From the NCBI GenBank assembly GCA_030762175.1, contig CM060846.1, positions 309,972,512 through 310,036,511 on the forward strand: a stretch of 64,000 bases of DNA. Reading direction: 5' to 3'. The translations under genes were made by a program, and so were the position numbers. Shown piece by piece: positions 11,501 through 24,350 of the stretch (the first letter of the stretch is position 1; every line of letters starts with the position of its first letter). Under the pieces are notes generated by a model. The model ran no database searches and had not been told where the DNA came from. It worked only from the letters and a program-made list of their open reading frames with translations. The DNA is from Metallyticus violacea. Lineage: Eukaryota > Arthropoda > Insecta > Mantodea > Metallyticidae.

Positions 11501-13774
11501 TAATAAAATGCTGATTTATAAGTAATGGCCTTATATTGAATGAATTTTAGTGATAACACATTGGAATATTATCACCTGGAATAATTCAGAAAAAACAAAT
11601 AAGCATCATTATCATAACATTACTATTTTAAATTCCTTATAAATGAAACTCTACTTTCCAAATAAAAACACTTATCAGTTAAATACTTTATGATAAGCCA
11701 ATGGAATTAGTATAAAGGAACGGGCATATTTCGCATAATAGGTTTGCATAATTACTTATTCCCGTTGAAATTACACAGAAAATACTTTGAAAAGCACACA
11801 GTTCATTAAAAACAAAAGTTCAACTAAGCCAAGAATCATTTTGCAGTTTCTTACGGCAGTTTGATTTGACTTTGTTTCACAGACAATACATTGAGACAAA
11901 TTGCAACCAGAAACGTTCTTCGAGTTTGTTAAATAAATGTGAATTGAATAGGGAGCACGAAAAAAGGCACATAATGACTTGGTTTATACCCATAGCAAGG
12001 CTAGTTCCTAGGAGAAACTGAGAAGATTTATAATGTAAAATAGAGGTCAATCTTCAGTCTAGAAGCGCTTTGGAGGCTGCAAAAGTTGACTACAAAAAGT
12101 TTTGTTAACAGCATTTAAACTGTTCTCTGTATCTGAGACACTATTACTCAATTTAAGTGCTTTTTCTCTCTTATTTGAATATATGTTAACGCAAATTGAT
12201 TTTACCGAAGGGTAGTTACTGAGTTGCGGTCTCTCCGTTTGCCGAGGGAAATCATGTCGCACTGTCGGAACTCATAGCGTGAATTTGTTATTTATTAGTA
12301 ATAAATAGTAATTAATATTGTTCTTACCATCATAGTATATGCTAGAAGTTCTTGCATCTCCTGTGAGGAATGCCTGATTTGAGCGAAAATATTTTGAGAT
12401 ACTCGCCCCAACTGATGCCCTCAATAACGTAAACTTCCTACCAGATTTTTTGTTTCAGGGTGTTATTTCAAATACAACAGCAGTTTTATATGAATAAAAA
12501 TGTAGCAGATATGCGAGTGTACACGCACTGCCCGCCACTTTACGATTTTCGAAAATTTTCAAATCAATTGTCTATTTCATCAAGATTTTCCTTAGTTACA
12601 AACCAAGGTTTTAGTCTCGGCTTCATGTCAATGAAAACGCCCTTGATTCGATCCTGTTTACCTATCTGAAATTGCGCTTCCCAAATAAGACGTTCCTTAT
12701 ATAAATTTAACAGGAAATTTTCTCCTACAGTATTTGTACGCTTTCTTTTGCACACAACAATCATAAATAAATATTGTTTGCTCTGATGTATATCATTCTC
12801 GACAAACTCTACAACACATAAATACACATTATAACATATAAAACGCACTTCCTACAAAAACGCAGGTGAAACAGTTGGCATAATAAGTACGACTGAGCAA
12901 TATCAGTTGCCTGCGTCGGGGGATTAATTCCCGTCTTACCAGGAATCGCACGTCCACTGAAGGTAGCTCGTTTCCACTAGTGCATACAAACTGCGATTGA
13001 GTAGCGGTGTATCAGTATTTAGCTTTCACCTAAATGCATGTGGTTCATATATCGCACACATTTGTCATATTCTGTTACTTTAACAACACTACGCAGAGTG
13101 GCTTTGAGGAAATTTAAACTTGCACACATGCCACCTCAAATCTTTGCTGTTCTACAGCGGTGCTCAAATACGGAATGTGTGGGTATGCCCCTCGTTCCAT
13201 TGTTTACCCGCTTCCACCAGCCTAGGTAACAGAGGAATTGAAAAACATCTGTATTACTAATAGTATAGCAGCTGTGACGGTGACGGTTCGAAAAATATAT
13301 TTTACGTTGAAAGGGAAGAAGAATTTATCCAAGATGACGATAAGACTAAGTGTTATTTACAATAAACATTATCAACTTTCCCGTGATAACATTGAGACTC
13401 ATTTTAATAGATACCACCTTAATGACTATAGCAAACATATTCTGTCAGGTATGTTAGTTGTTGTTAGTGTGCATATTTGGAAATATTAATTAAATCTTTA
13501 AAATTGTAATTTTTAATCACAATGTTTCTTTTTCAAGTGAAGGTAGACCACAAAATCTTACAGCTGAAAGCACCAACTTCTTATGCCTCTAACATTGAGA
13601 ATGTTGTAAACCTTTATTACAGAATTGCTGACCTTATTATTTAAAATAGACATTTAGTCAATGTGAACATATCATAGAGTGCTTCACGATTATAGCTGAG
13701 GAAATATGCCCCACTTTAGTAGATATGTTTAAATCTATAAGTCTTTCGCTACAAGGAGAACCGAGAATTCTTTT
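11501..13774. other. AT-rich stretch, nothing firmly recognised
   Basis: The minus-strand ORF at 12564-12848 (94 codons) has no recognisable domain; a GGTAAGAA donor-like motif lies further along the same strand near 12328. No supported gene. Confidence 0.4.
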
Positions 13775-13965
13775 CTTTAATAGTGTTTAACACTCTACTA
13801 CTGAGACACCACAGGCAATGGATAAGTTTAGGGTACCTCCCCGGCATTGCCATTTATGAGGACTGAAAAAAAAAACAGTCAGGGAGGATGGTCCTGGTGG
13901 AAATCCAGCCCCAGACGTCTCGCTCACGAGTCCGCGCCTTAACGACTTCGGCCACCCGTGGCGGT
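13775..13965 (-). mobile_element. SINE-B copy 3, internally deleted
   Basis: The minus-strand head GCCACGGGTGGCCGAAGTCG with A box is intact at 13930-13965, and the tail block lies at 13781-13815. The central part between the GGTACCC block and the tail is missing, so the copy is about 190 bp instead of about 280. The B box is degraded (GGCTGGATTTCC). No clear TSD. Confidence 0.85.
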
Positions 13966-14336
13966 GAGCACCTGGATATGATTTGGACAAACAATAAAAG
14001 GAACGAATAAAAACAAACATTTTTACTCTTGCCTTGGACGAAATATACTAAAGCACTGATAAAGCTCAACTGGCACTATTTATGAGGGGGGTTGATTGTG
14101 AATTAAATATTATTCAAGAACTTTTAGATATAAAAACTTTTAAAACAAAAACACCTGAAGAATAACTTTTAAATATGTTCACAATGTATTTTAAACAAAT
14201 TTTATTGTTTATATATTTGCCCTGTGGCACATTTTCTATTTTACGTTTGTTTGCGTCAGTTAATGACAATGTTTAATTTCTTGTGCATTTGCGAGCAAAC
14301 GTTTTAAAAATGAACTACATTAAAATGTAATATTGT

Positions 14337-14659
14337 AACATCATAAGTTGCTAATGGCGGTCTAGTGGCAACTTTACTTACCTCGTAGACCCAAGATCGC
14401 AGATTCAATCCCGGGGTTAGGGTAGATGCATTTTTTTCGGGCGTAACATCTGAATTACCACTTCCTTCGGAAGAGAGGTAAAGCTTTGGGTCCCGTTTCG
14501 TAGATTTACTGCACGTAAAATAACCTTAAGCCTGAAAGAAGAGGCCTCTGAGCGAAATTTATAGGCCGTTTCAAGACCCTGATTGAATGGGACGCTGATG
14601 CACTTAGATGTTACAGAGCGTCCGTAAATAAAATGCAAATAAAGCAACATCATAAGCTG
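14337..14659 (+). mobile_element. SINE-A copy with 14-bp imperfect TSD
   Basis: The tRNA-like head at 14351-14425 has an A-box-like TGGCGGTCTAGTGG and a B-box-like GATTCAATCCC. The body is colinear with the 28099 copy (GGTCCCGTTTCGTA, CCTGAAAGAAGAGGCCTCTG, GAATGGGACGCTGATG, GAGCGTCCGTAAATAAA). Flanks AACATCATAAGTTG (14337-14350) and AACATCATAAGCTG (14646-14659) match at 13 of 14 positions. Substitutions in the B box suggest an older copy than the one at 28099. Confidence 0.92.
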
Positions 14660-17600
14660 ATTTACCTTCTGAGACTCTGCACTATTGCTTTGCAAACAAA
14701 TGTTGACGAACTAGTTAAAAGAAAATCATCTTATCGAAGGCATCGTCAGAAACATTAACCGGATTGAAAAAATTGTCTATAAGTAAAAGTTTTAGTAATG
14801 AGCTTTTTCTTTTCAAAATCAAGAATGGTAATCTGCTTCATAATCTACCATTGGAAAAAAGAAATCACGAAGACTTTTCTAAGCATTAAGGATGTATGAA
14901 AGAATTATTCTTTCGCAGTAAGCGGAAGAAGCTCATTTCGTTCTCCCCTTTTCTGGCAATATTTGGGCACCGCTGATCGATAGTGTCATCTAAGAAAGAT
15001 GTTTGATAAAGTTTGTTAGATATTAAATTTGATTAAATTCCAATATTTTTAAAAATAAAAAGACATGTATTGCCAACTGCATAATTGTGCGGTAGAGATT
15101 TAAATTTTGTTTCAAATTTTAAAGCGTTTTGATTGATCTTATATTATATTTTAGGAATGTTCTGTTTATATATCTGAATATGTTGCAGTGATCTTCACTG
15201 GGCTTATTCTGATCTATATCTGAGGGAAAACGACTAGTAAATTCATAAATAAAAATATTAATTTCAGTACTTTTCTCTGGTGAAGTTTTTTAGTTAATAC
15301 AGATTTATTTCTAGGCATACTCTGTGTAAACGGTTTGGAAAAACTTCAGGTGAAATTGAAATTTAAGTAACATAGCTGTATGAGTATTGTTAAAATCAGA
15401 AACATTCCATGCAATTTCCTAGAAGAGCAGCTTATCAGTGTAAAATATGTTGATACTGGAAATGCTACGTAAACTTTACAACTGTTCATGAAATTGTGCA
15501 TACATATGTTTAGTTCGGAGCGTGTTTCCTTCAAAGTTGAATCTGTAAAGCTTTCCTTCTCTTTTGCTGATCTCTCGTATTCCTCCTTTTACTGTCCACA
15601 TCTTCTGATGTTTTCCACCGCAATCAGCGAAAGGCTTCTGGTTTATATCTCACTTTGCCCGAGGTACTGATTAACACGCCAATCCAAGACTGCGCCTCCA
15701 TCTTACCGAACTTACATCACGTGCAGATGGATCAGTGATACTTCTCCCATTCTCCTGGTTACCATGGCAACAGGGCGGCGAGCGCCTGAATGGCAGGGAA
15801 TAGAATCGCCAACCTTACGGGTGATGAATCGGAGATTTTCAGGACGCTTCTCCGTCCCTGCCACCATTCCCCTTTGTTTCCTTTCCTTCTTTCCTCTACT
15901 GCTATTCAACAAATTCTTATTGGAAATGCTGCGTTCCTCCCAACTGTGTATAAAAGGATTTAATTGAAATAAAGCTTTGTAAGGATTATCCCGCAGTTCT
16001 CTTGTAAAGAAGCAAAGATTTTTAAGGTTATCAAAATGAAATATAAACGCACTTTTAGAGAATTATTCAACGTATAGAGATGGTTTTGAACCACCGTTTG
16101 TTACATGATGTATTGGGTAGCGAGAAACTCTCACCATTCTGTATAATGAACATACCAAACCGCTTATTGCCAATAAAGAATTATTTTGTGTTTTGTGATT
16201 TTTCATCAATTCTTCTCAATATACAAAGTACATCTTATAATTCTTGGAGATATACGACACTGCAGTATCGTATTGACATCTATAAGGTAGCAATGTAAAC
16301 CGCCCTACTCTTTAAAGGTAAACTTGCCTTACATTACATTCACGCCAAAACGAAAAGACTATTGTAAAAACATACATGATAACTGATCCGCCAGTTCATT
16401 CACACTGCTCATCAGCCACGTTGGCAATACTTACAGTCATGCTCTTCCACCTGAAAATTTAATATTCCTATCAATTATTTATTATTTCCGCTTCTTTTAT
16501 TCTCATTATTTTATCTATGGCGAAGTGCTTTATCTATTATTTTTAGTGTACTCAATTGATGTTTCTTTCTTCTTGATTTTTCTTCATCTTGCTTTTTAAT
16601 TTGTGTTTACTTTTACATGCTTTCCTAATTGCTTTTTTGTTCCTCTTATTTACGCTTTTTACTACTTCTTGTGTTATGACTACTATCCACAATGTAATGA
16701 AATTGTGATATAATAAACATATCATTCTAAACAACTGGCTAAATATAAGGGGCACGTTGACTTTCTTTCTTATTGTTTTATTACCAATCTTGGGTGTAAT
16801 TGAATATTGATTCATTCCTTGCACCAGCTCTATTTATAAGTACCACATCTTACAGCAATTTCTGCGCATAATCCTCAGTAATTGTCCACATTTACAATAA
16901 TTTCAATTTTGCCATCAGTTGTTTCATTAAAGTTATGTTAGTATGTCATGTTAAGTATATTACTAATGTCACCCAGTATCTTGAGGCGCGCAAACAATTT
17001 TTTAAACTGTATCAACCAATATAATTTTCGCAAACTATCGCAGTTCTATTTACGTTTTGCTTTTGAAATACAAAAACGCTTCTAAATATTGGGCTATATG
17101 TGTAATTTTCATATTTTATTCATTTTTGCTTCCTCGGGTTCTTATTATTTGAGCTATATATGCACAATATCGCAGAAACGCTGTACTGCTATGTAATTTC
17201 ATTGCATGCATGTAATATGGGATACCTGATTCAGAGGTTTTAAGAAAGGGTAAATTTGGCGTTTTCCTTCGTTTTAAGTTTCTCTGTAATATTTTCCTTA
17301 CCGAATAAGCTGAAAATCTAATATTTAATCGACGCGAGTTATTAACACAAGTTTATTTTCTTCTCTACTTATGCATCTACATTAAATACAATTTCTTTTA
17401 GCTATTAGTAACTGTGATCTTATGACCTTACTGTCAGTTTACTTGGGTAAAATATTTCTACGATGACAGTTAGTGAAACAAAAATAACAATTTTCAGAGA
17501 AAAATAAATATGAATTTTCTATGACACTTTCGCAGTTCTCGGGTATTGCTGCTGATTTAACACCTTAGGCGTGCTGTGCGCTGCCTATTCCATAAACCTT

Positions 17601-18586
17601 AACGGCTATTCTGGGACACGGTTTAGCTACATAATTTTTACTGGTTTTAATGTCATACTTCCTTCGTAGTTAGAGTGTGAACCCTGGCCAGTTGAGTATA
17701 CAGGATTAACAACGTGAGCCCTAGGTGAATCAGTCTGGCTCATAGTTTCCTTCTCAACTAACAGTAAGGATTAAATGCCGAGCATATGAAGGTGATCTAT
17801 GAGCTCAAACACGTTGCTCAGCACTGCTATATTGCTTAACGTGAAACAGCTGCATAATCTCTAGTGATTTCTAATAGCCATTTGTGATTAAAACTAACAA
17901 AAGGAAAGATGCAGTTAGCATACAGCAGAGCTTCCTGTTATTATTTATGTTTCAATAGTCGCTCTGCCCTGCTCTGCTTTGTGTTCGATATAACGCCAAT
18001 TTAGTTTCACAAGACAGCGTATTTTTAAGCCAGAAATACATTCTAAGTATTCTGCTTTTCAAGTATGTATGGTAAATAATCAAGGAAGACTATCAGCTAG
18101 ACTTTGTTATTTAAGAAACTTTACTAATAGACATTTTTACTATATAATATCTTTGTCTTTTTTAAATGTGATTTTCTGAACTGATCGCATTTCAGTGCTA
18201 CTGTACTACAATTAAGAACTAAGGTGAAGGGTCCAGTATGTTTTCCTCTTTTCTTTCTTTAATCACTGTTTTTTTGCCTTTTGATCTAAGCTTTACATAG
18301 CAGAGTGATCCTGGCAGTCGGGAGTCCAGCGAAAGTCAGGTGATTAGCATCTTAACCAATTTCAACTTCGCTCAAATGCAGGAACGTTAGATCTCCAAAA
18401 CAACCAAAAGCAGAAATGCAAAGATTGAATCAACATATTTCGTTTAGATGCTACACATTATCATTTAAGGGAAAGCATTTTATACACAACTTTATAATTT
18501 TTAATTCCAACTTTGTTGTACCAATAATGCTCAGATTTATTTTGCACCATACAGGCTTATGAGATGTGTCCACCACCAACAGCATC
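14660..18586. other. AT-rich stretch, nothing recognised
   Basis: Several 60-90 codon ORFs are present on both strands with no recognisable domain. The stretch at 15,700-15,900 is less AT-rich and carries overlapping ORFs on both strands (15712-15912 and 15764-15967), but shows no family motif. No TE block identified. Confidence 0.45.
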
Positions 18587-19439
18587 GAGACTTTGCGGTC
18601 TAGAACGGTCGAGTATAGCGCGTTCAACCTGAATTTGAAATTGAGGAAAATACGAGACTTAGCGGTCTAGAACGGTCGAGTATAGCATGTTCAACCTGAC
18701 TTTGAAATTGAGGAAAACACGAGACTTAGCGGTCTAGAACGGTCGAGTATAGCGCGTTCAACCTGGCTTTGAAATTGAGGAAAACACGAGACTTAGCGGT
18801 CTAGAACGGTCAAGTATAGCATGATCAACTTGCCTTTGAAATTGAGGAAAACACGAGACTTAGCGGCCTAGAACGGTCAAGTATAGCATGATCAACCTGG
18901 CTTTGAAATTGAGAAAAACACGAGAATTAACGGCCTAGAACGGTCAAGTATAGCATGATCAACCTGGCTTTGAAATTGAGAAAAACACGAGACATAGCGG
19001 CCTAGAACGGTCGAGTATAGCGCGTTCAACCTGGCTTTAAAATTGAGGAAAACACGAGACTTAGTGGTCTAGAACGGTCGAGTATAGCACGTTCAACCTG
19101 GCTTTGAAATTGAGGAAAACACGAGACTTAGCGGTCTAGAACGGTCGAGTATAGCGCGTTCAACCTGGCTTTGAAATTGAGGAAAACACGAGACTTAGCG
19201 GTCTAGAACGGTCGAGTATAGCGCGTTCAACCTGAATTTGAAATTGAGGAAAATACGAGACTTAGCGGTCTAGAACGGTCGAGTATAGCACGTTCAACCT
19301 GGCTTTGAAATTGAGGAAAACACGAGACTTAGCGGTCTAGAACGGTCGAGTATAGCACGTTCAACCTGGCTTTGAAATTGAGGAAAACACGAGACTTAGC
19401 GGTCTAGAACGGTCGAGTATAGCATGTTCAACTTGCCTT
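18587..19439. repeat. 67-bp minisatellite, about 12.7 units
   Basis: Unit starts fall every 67 bp from 18587 to 19391 (13 starts, the last unit partial). Each begins GAGACTTAGCGGTCTAGAAC and ends near TTGAGGAAAACAC. Inside each unit CGGTCTAG and CGGTCGAG form a 10-bp-spaced sub-repeat. Units fall into variants: units 4-6 share GGTCAAGTATAGCATGATCAA, while units 1 and 10 share CCTGAATTTG and AAAATAC. Shared variants at a distance suggest unequal exchange or block duplication. No ORF crosses the array. Confidence 0.95.
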
Positions 19440-21240
19440 AATGATAGGATCAACTGCTACTAATTTCCTTGCAGCCTGACAGATTCCAGATCGCCAAAAT
19501 GATTACTTATGCAAATAAATCTTAGAAATCAGTTTATGTATACCACTAATTACACTATGGCCTGATATCAAAACCACCTTTAGGAATATAACATTTTATA
19601 AAATATGCAATACCGTAAAATATATAATTTATATCTGCATTAGTAGATTAACAATCATTGCTATAAAGTTGATAACATTGAAATTTTATAAAATGTTGTA
19701 GTATTTTGTGTTACAAAATGCAGTTTCTACTTGGAGTGCCTTGTTTAGGTATATGAACTGTCTAAAAATATTTATTCACTCCACTTATTATTTTCCTGAA
19801 TTATAAGCATCACAGACTTATCATAAGTCAACATATTCGTCAACGTTTGTGTGCTTCTAATAGCATAGTAACGCTTCACTAATAAATAAATAGTAGTAGT
19901 AAAGAGTTTATATAGTGTACTCTTACACCATTCGAAACGTGCACCTTTTGCGTGCACAAATAGAAACCATGTTTAAGCATGCGTAGGTATATCACCACAT
20001 ACTTTTTATGCTGGAGCCTGCAGTGCATAGCAGGTAGGCATGTTTAAACAGAAAACTATGCAGAGCAGTTCTCTGAAATGGGATCATTGTTTGAAAGTAT
20101 TAAAGCATTATGGTGAAAACGCCAGCCGACGAGAGTGAAATTAAGCCATTTAACATCTATACATAACTTCTTTATAAATGAATGATACGGTTTAAAACCT
20201 TATTAGTTATGCATTAAGGCTTCCATATATGTAAAGTGAACAGAGGAAGAGACCGGACCTGTTACATGGCTAACCGTCAATAGAATCTCATTTGAAATGT
20301 GCATGAATGTCAACTTATTCCTATTAGAAGAGTTCGTTAGGAGCATGCCAAATGAGATTTGTAATCCTAAAGATTTATACTTTAATAATCGGGAATCTCA
20401 TCTACTTGTAATGCACACATAATTCTAAACATTAACAACGTTTACTTTGATAGCCTAGTCGTACTTGTTTCTGAAGCCATGTAATTTATAGTGTGAAAGT
20501 ACAAATTTAATGTCATAGGTTGCAGAACAAATATAGGGGTTCAATTATGTGGATTGTTCTAAAAGATAACAACTTTTGTGTAAAGTGCGAGATAAATCTT
20601 ATTGGCTTCGCCACATCTGTGTTTCCAATTTATGGAATTGTTGCTTTCGTTTAAACAGTGACGCACTGCCACTAGATATACTTGCAATACTCCAGCGTTG
20701 TCACAGTTACTTCCATACATCAAAAATTGAACGGAAACGATATTTCCTATTTCTCAAATTATTAATGATATCTTAATTAATAATTAAATAATGATTGAAT
20801 AACTTACTCTCACTTTCGCACACAATCAATTTCAATACACTATTTCGTGTCTAAAATCTGAAATTTTTAAAGCGTTCATTAGGGCATAACATAACCTATG
20901 CTCAACATTTGTTAGATATAATTCTTAAAAATGCACTTCTATGCTGTATCTTTATTGTTCAATGTTTTAAGGAGAATAAAATCATAAACACAGATTTTGA
21001 TTTTGATTTTGTTCTTACCTCTTTTCAGAGAACACATTTTCATATATACCTCTTAAAATGTTATACAGTGTCTAAGATAGACACAATGAAAATAATACGC
21101 AATGAAAAGCTATTTTTCTATGTTGCTATTTTCATGAAATTTGGAACCGAATACAAATGCTGTATTGTAATACCCGTTCAACTTACGTTTGCCGATTTTG
21201 GTGTGAGTACTACGAACTGTTTACAGCCGCTCCTATAGGT
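19440..21240. other. AT-rich stretch with one imperfect hairpin
   Basis: Contains the inverted repeat listed at 19975-20053 and a 109-codon ORF at 20909-21238 that is AT-rich and has no recognisable domain. Nothing else supported. Confidence 0.45.
19975..20053. other. Imperfect hairpin
   Basis: GTTTAAGCATGC near 19974 pairs with GCATGTTTAAAC near 20040 over 12 consecutive positions, including one G-T wobble. A nested TATGC/GCATA pair sits inside the loop. It could be chance in AT-rich DNA. Confidence 0.35.
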
Positions 21241-21490
21241 GCCTTCGCCACCACTCTGGCTCACAGTAAAGCATAACGCTGGCGCAGCCTTTGGAGATTC
21301 TAACAGAAGCCTCAAACACAGAAATAGCTTCAGGAGGCTGCATTGTTAATAGGCATAAACAAAACAAAAAATCCCAAGTCATGGCTGAGGTTTCTTCTCT
21401 TCCGCCTCACTTGTCTCTAGCGTGACGTCAATCAGCTCGGTATCATTCAGGCTCGTTTGTTCTAGTTTACTTGGCCGTCGGCAAATGGTA
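21241..21490. promoter_or_regulatory. Promoter-like patch with palindromic CRE
   Basis: A locally less AT-rich patch contains TGACGTCA, the full palindromic cAMP response element bound by CREB/ATF bZIP factors, at 21423-21430. No downstream gene was identified, so promoter function is inference from the motif and base composition. An 8-bp match can occur by chance in 64 kb. Confidence 0.2.
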
Positions 21491-24059
21491 ATAGAAGTAA
21501 ATTATTTTATTTAATTTATAATAATAGAAACAATATTGCTCTCAAAACATTAGGAAAAGTTCTAGAAACTTTTGTTGATAAAAGGGTACATTTCTTTAAA
21601 AAAAAAAAACTCCTGAGTTTTCTTGTTATATTGAAAAGCTAGGAACCTGACCTTTTCCGACTCAAATCATTCCTTAGTGCTTTTGAACCTTCCACAGAAC
21701 TTCGTTCTTATGGTTCATATAAGAATACTTTTGGGTTGGTTTATGAGTCTATTCTTTCTATATGGTGCAGTTATTGAGTTTTAAATTTATGAATTTTCTG
21801 TTCTCATTTATAGATTATTCCATGAAAAAGTTACTTCTTTTACAATCTTACAGTATAGCCTGCAGTAAGTATTAAAAGCGATTTTCTGCAGATTCGATAC
21901 TTCTTCTTTCTGTTTGATTTTAATGCAGGGAATATAATATTTTGTAAAATCCAATTATTGTTTCCCTTCTGGTTATGTTTCGTAATATCCTTTGGATAGT
22001 TCCTCATATCTGCTGAAATCTCTTTAGTTTTTGGTCCAAATTTTTATCCTCTTCAATTAAACGTAGAAACCTGGATAATTTGAATGTATGATTTGCTCTG
22101 TTATTGTATTATTCAAAATTATTTTGAGTGTAATATATTTTCCTTCAACGACTTCAGATTATTGTGCATATATTTTTAAATTAAAAATTTACATAGTCTG
22201 TTGTACTTTATATATGTACGACTAAAATTAAATAGTATTTAAAATTGTTGTTGCTATTTTAAAATTAATATTTAACTCCCTCTTTATTGACTAATGACTG
22301 CGTCAATATAAATATTATTTAAAATACAAGCCCTAAGGGGGACATCCGTGTGGTACACTTTGGTTAACTATTGGTTAAATCCATTAGTTCTATTAATACA
22401 TATTTCTGTACTTTTATACATATTCTTAACTAAATTTATAATACCTTTTTGGTATCTTTTATCCCCCATTATGCCTCATAATTTGTTTTCACGATTTTTA
22501 TGGAATGCTTTTATACCAATAATTAATTGATAAACAGAAGATGAGTTTGTAACTTAAATTCTATTCTATTGTGTATACCTTTGTATACTACGGAATGCAG
22601 CGCGATTAATTGAGAATATTTACGGTAACATAGAATGCCAAATTCCTTGTGGGGGAATCCGTGACAGGCATAAGGGGCGGAACAGATCATAAGTATAATG
22701 GATTTGTTTATTGCAGAATTTCAGGGAAATAAATAAATAGTATTTAGACAATGGTGAATTAGCAATTAGTCCCTCTCTCAGCGAATTACCTCCTCTTTAA
22801 GAGATAGATTTCAACAATTACTTTTCCTCAAAGTGCATTTAAATATGGTTAAAACTTACAGCTTATAAACATTGCACCTTCTAATAGTATTACTTATATG
22901 CAGTGGCTTTAATAATTTCACCAGTGATAAGGACGACTACACTTACAAAGAGCACAAAAGTTACCAATAAATCAACAACATTATAAATAATTTGTATTAC
23001 ATTCATCATCCCAGGACATTAATCTGCTCTCTTGCCTCCCAGTGTATATTGACAATATATGGTGATACTAGAACCGGGCAGCTAGTGATGTGTTCAGAAT
23101 AATTTAATTCTACTTGTATAGAGAGCATTTTGGATTCTGAAGTTGCGACTATGATGCGTATTTTGCTATATAATTACCTATGTGCTGTTACGAGACGGAA
23201 ACTCGCAACTGCCTCTTTTCTGGAGCATTCTGGCACTGGTTTTATTTCATCCTTCCATTCATACTTCTGGACATGGACTTCCCATTAGTAAATTACATTT
23301 TTATTAGCATGCTGCTGTTATAAATTGTGTTCACCTTTAGAGCAATGTGAACCAAAACAAGTTAACGTGACTCACTGACTGCCCCGAGTCTCAATGCGCC
23401 GAAGTTCAACACAGAAAGAAGGAAAGTAGTACCATATTAATAAACTAAACTTAAGGATGAATTCCTTAAACAAAAATACTGTCACATTCTATGACATCCA
23501 GGAATAAGAACGTAGCCCTACAAACTAAAAGAGTAACTGTATGGTTATTATAACGCTCGGTTTGCTAAGAAAATGGAGGAAATTTGTTTAATTTGGACAC
23601 CTGTATTCACTAAATCATATTATAAGTTTATTACAGTTTATCACAATGTACCAAAGATAGTTACAACTACTACATATATAAATGACTTTTACATGTTCTC
23701 GAACTAGTTTCTCCAAGTGGGAGAAGAGAGAAGATTGGTACCAATATGTCTGATCTGCTTGCGAGCCTGTCTCGAACTGCCCTGTCCTTATTATACACAC
23801 ACTTTTTAATTAATACACATGTGAGGGAGCTCCACGCCATCAGCCAGGTTGAAGCGTAATACCGTTTGTTTCCAGAAATTTCTACACCACCAAGGAACGT
23901 TTTAACAGATGATTTCTCCCCAATAATACAAAGACAACAAACACTCTACAATCACTCAAACAACGCAAGTCACAGTGCTATACAAAATAATTATGCTAAT
24001 GTCTTGAATTCAATTATTGATTATTTATTTAATTAAACAAAGCTTCAAAGTAGCATACT
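21491..24059. other. AT-rich stretch, nothing recognised
   Basis: No TE block, tRNA or coding signal identified. ORFs here (22348-22530, 23615-23800) are short and hydrophobic or featureless. Confidence 0.45.
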
Positions 24060-24350
24060 ATAGCACTCCAACTCTCATGTTCTCTCTCTTTGTATTACGT
24101 TTCAAGTTTGTTCCTGAAAAAGTGGCAGTATTCCTGGCGCGAACGGCGGAAGGATACATTTATGTGTTGTTTATATTAGGATCACTTTTATGAGCGAACG
24201 CGGAGTGAACAGCGCACATCAGTACTTCCCGAATGTTCCCGAGAAGGAGGAAGTGTGAATGGAGGTAGGAGACGTTGCATTCACCGCCAGCGCGCTACTC
24301 ACTCTGTCCGTGATAAAACGTAAACTCTTGGCTGATCCAAAGTACAGCAA
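24060..24350. promoter_or_regulatory. CpG-rich patch with heat-shock-element-like cluster
   Basis: Amid AT-rich DNA this patch carries several CpG dinucleotides (GGCGCGAACGGCGG, GAGCGAACGCGGAG, CAGCGCGCTA). At 24226-24243 TTC, GAA, TTC and GAG follow at exact 5-bp spacing (TTCCCGAATGTTCCCGAG). Three triplets match the canonical alternating heat shock element and the fourth matches two of three. A TTCTCTCTCTTT run lies upstream at about 24081. This resembles an insect stress-responsive promoter, but no transcript or TATA box can be assigned. Confidence 0.3.

Noticed and set aside
14417..14695. 92-codon minus-strand ORF as a gene
   Set aside because: Antisense to the SINE-A copy at 14351-14645.
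18587..19439. CRISPR array
   Set aside because: The whole 67-bp unit repeats head to tail with no unique spacers, and the genome is eukaryotic.
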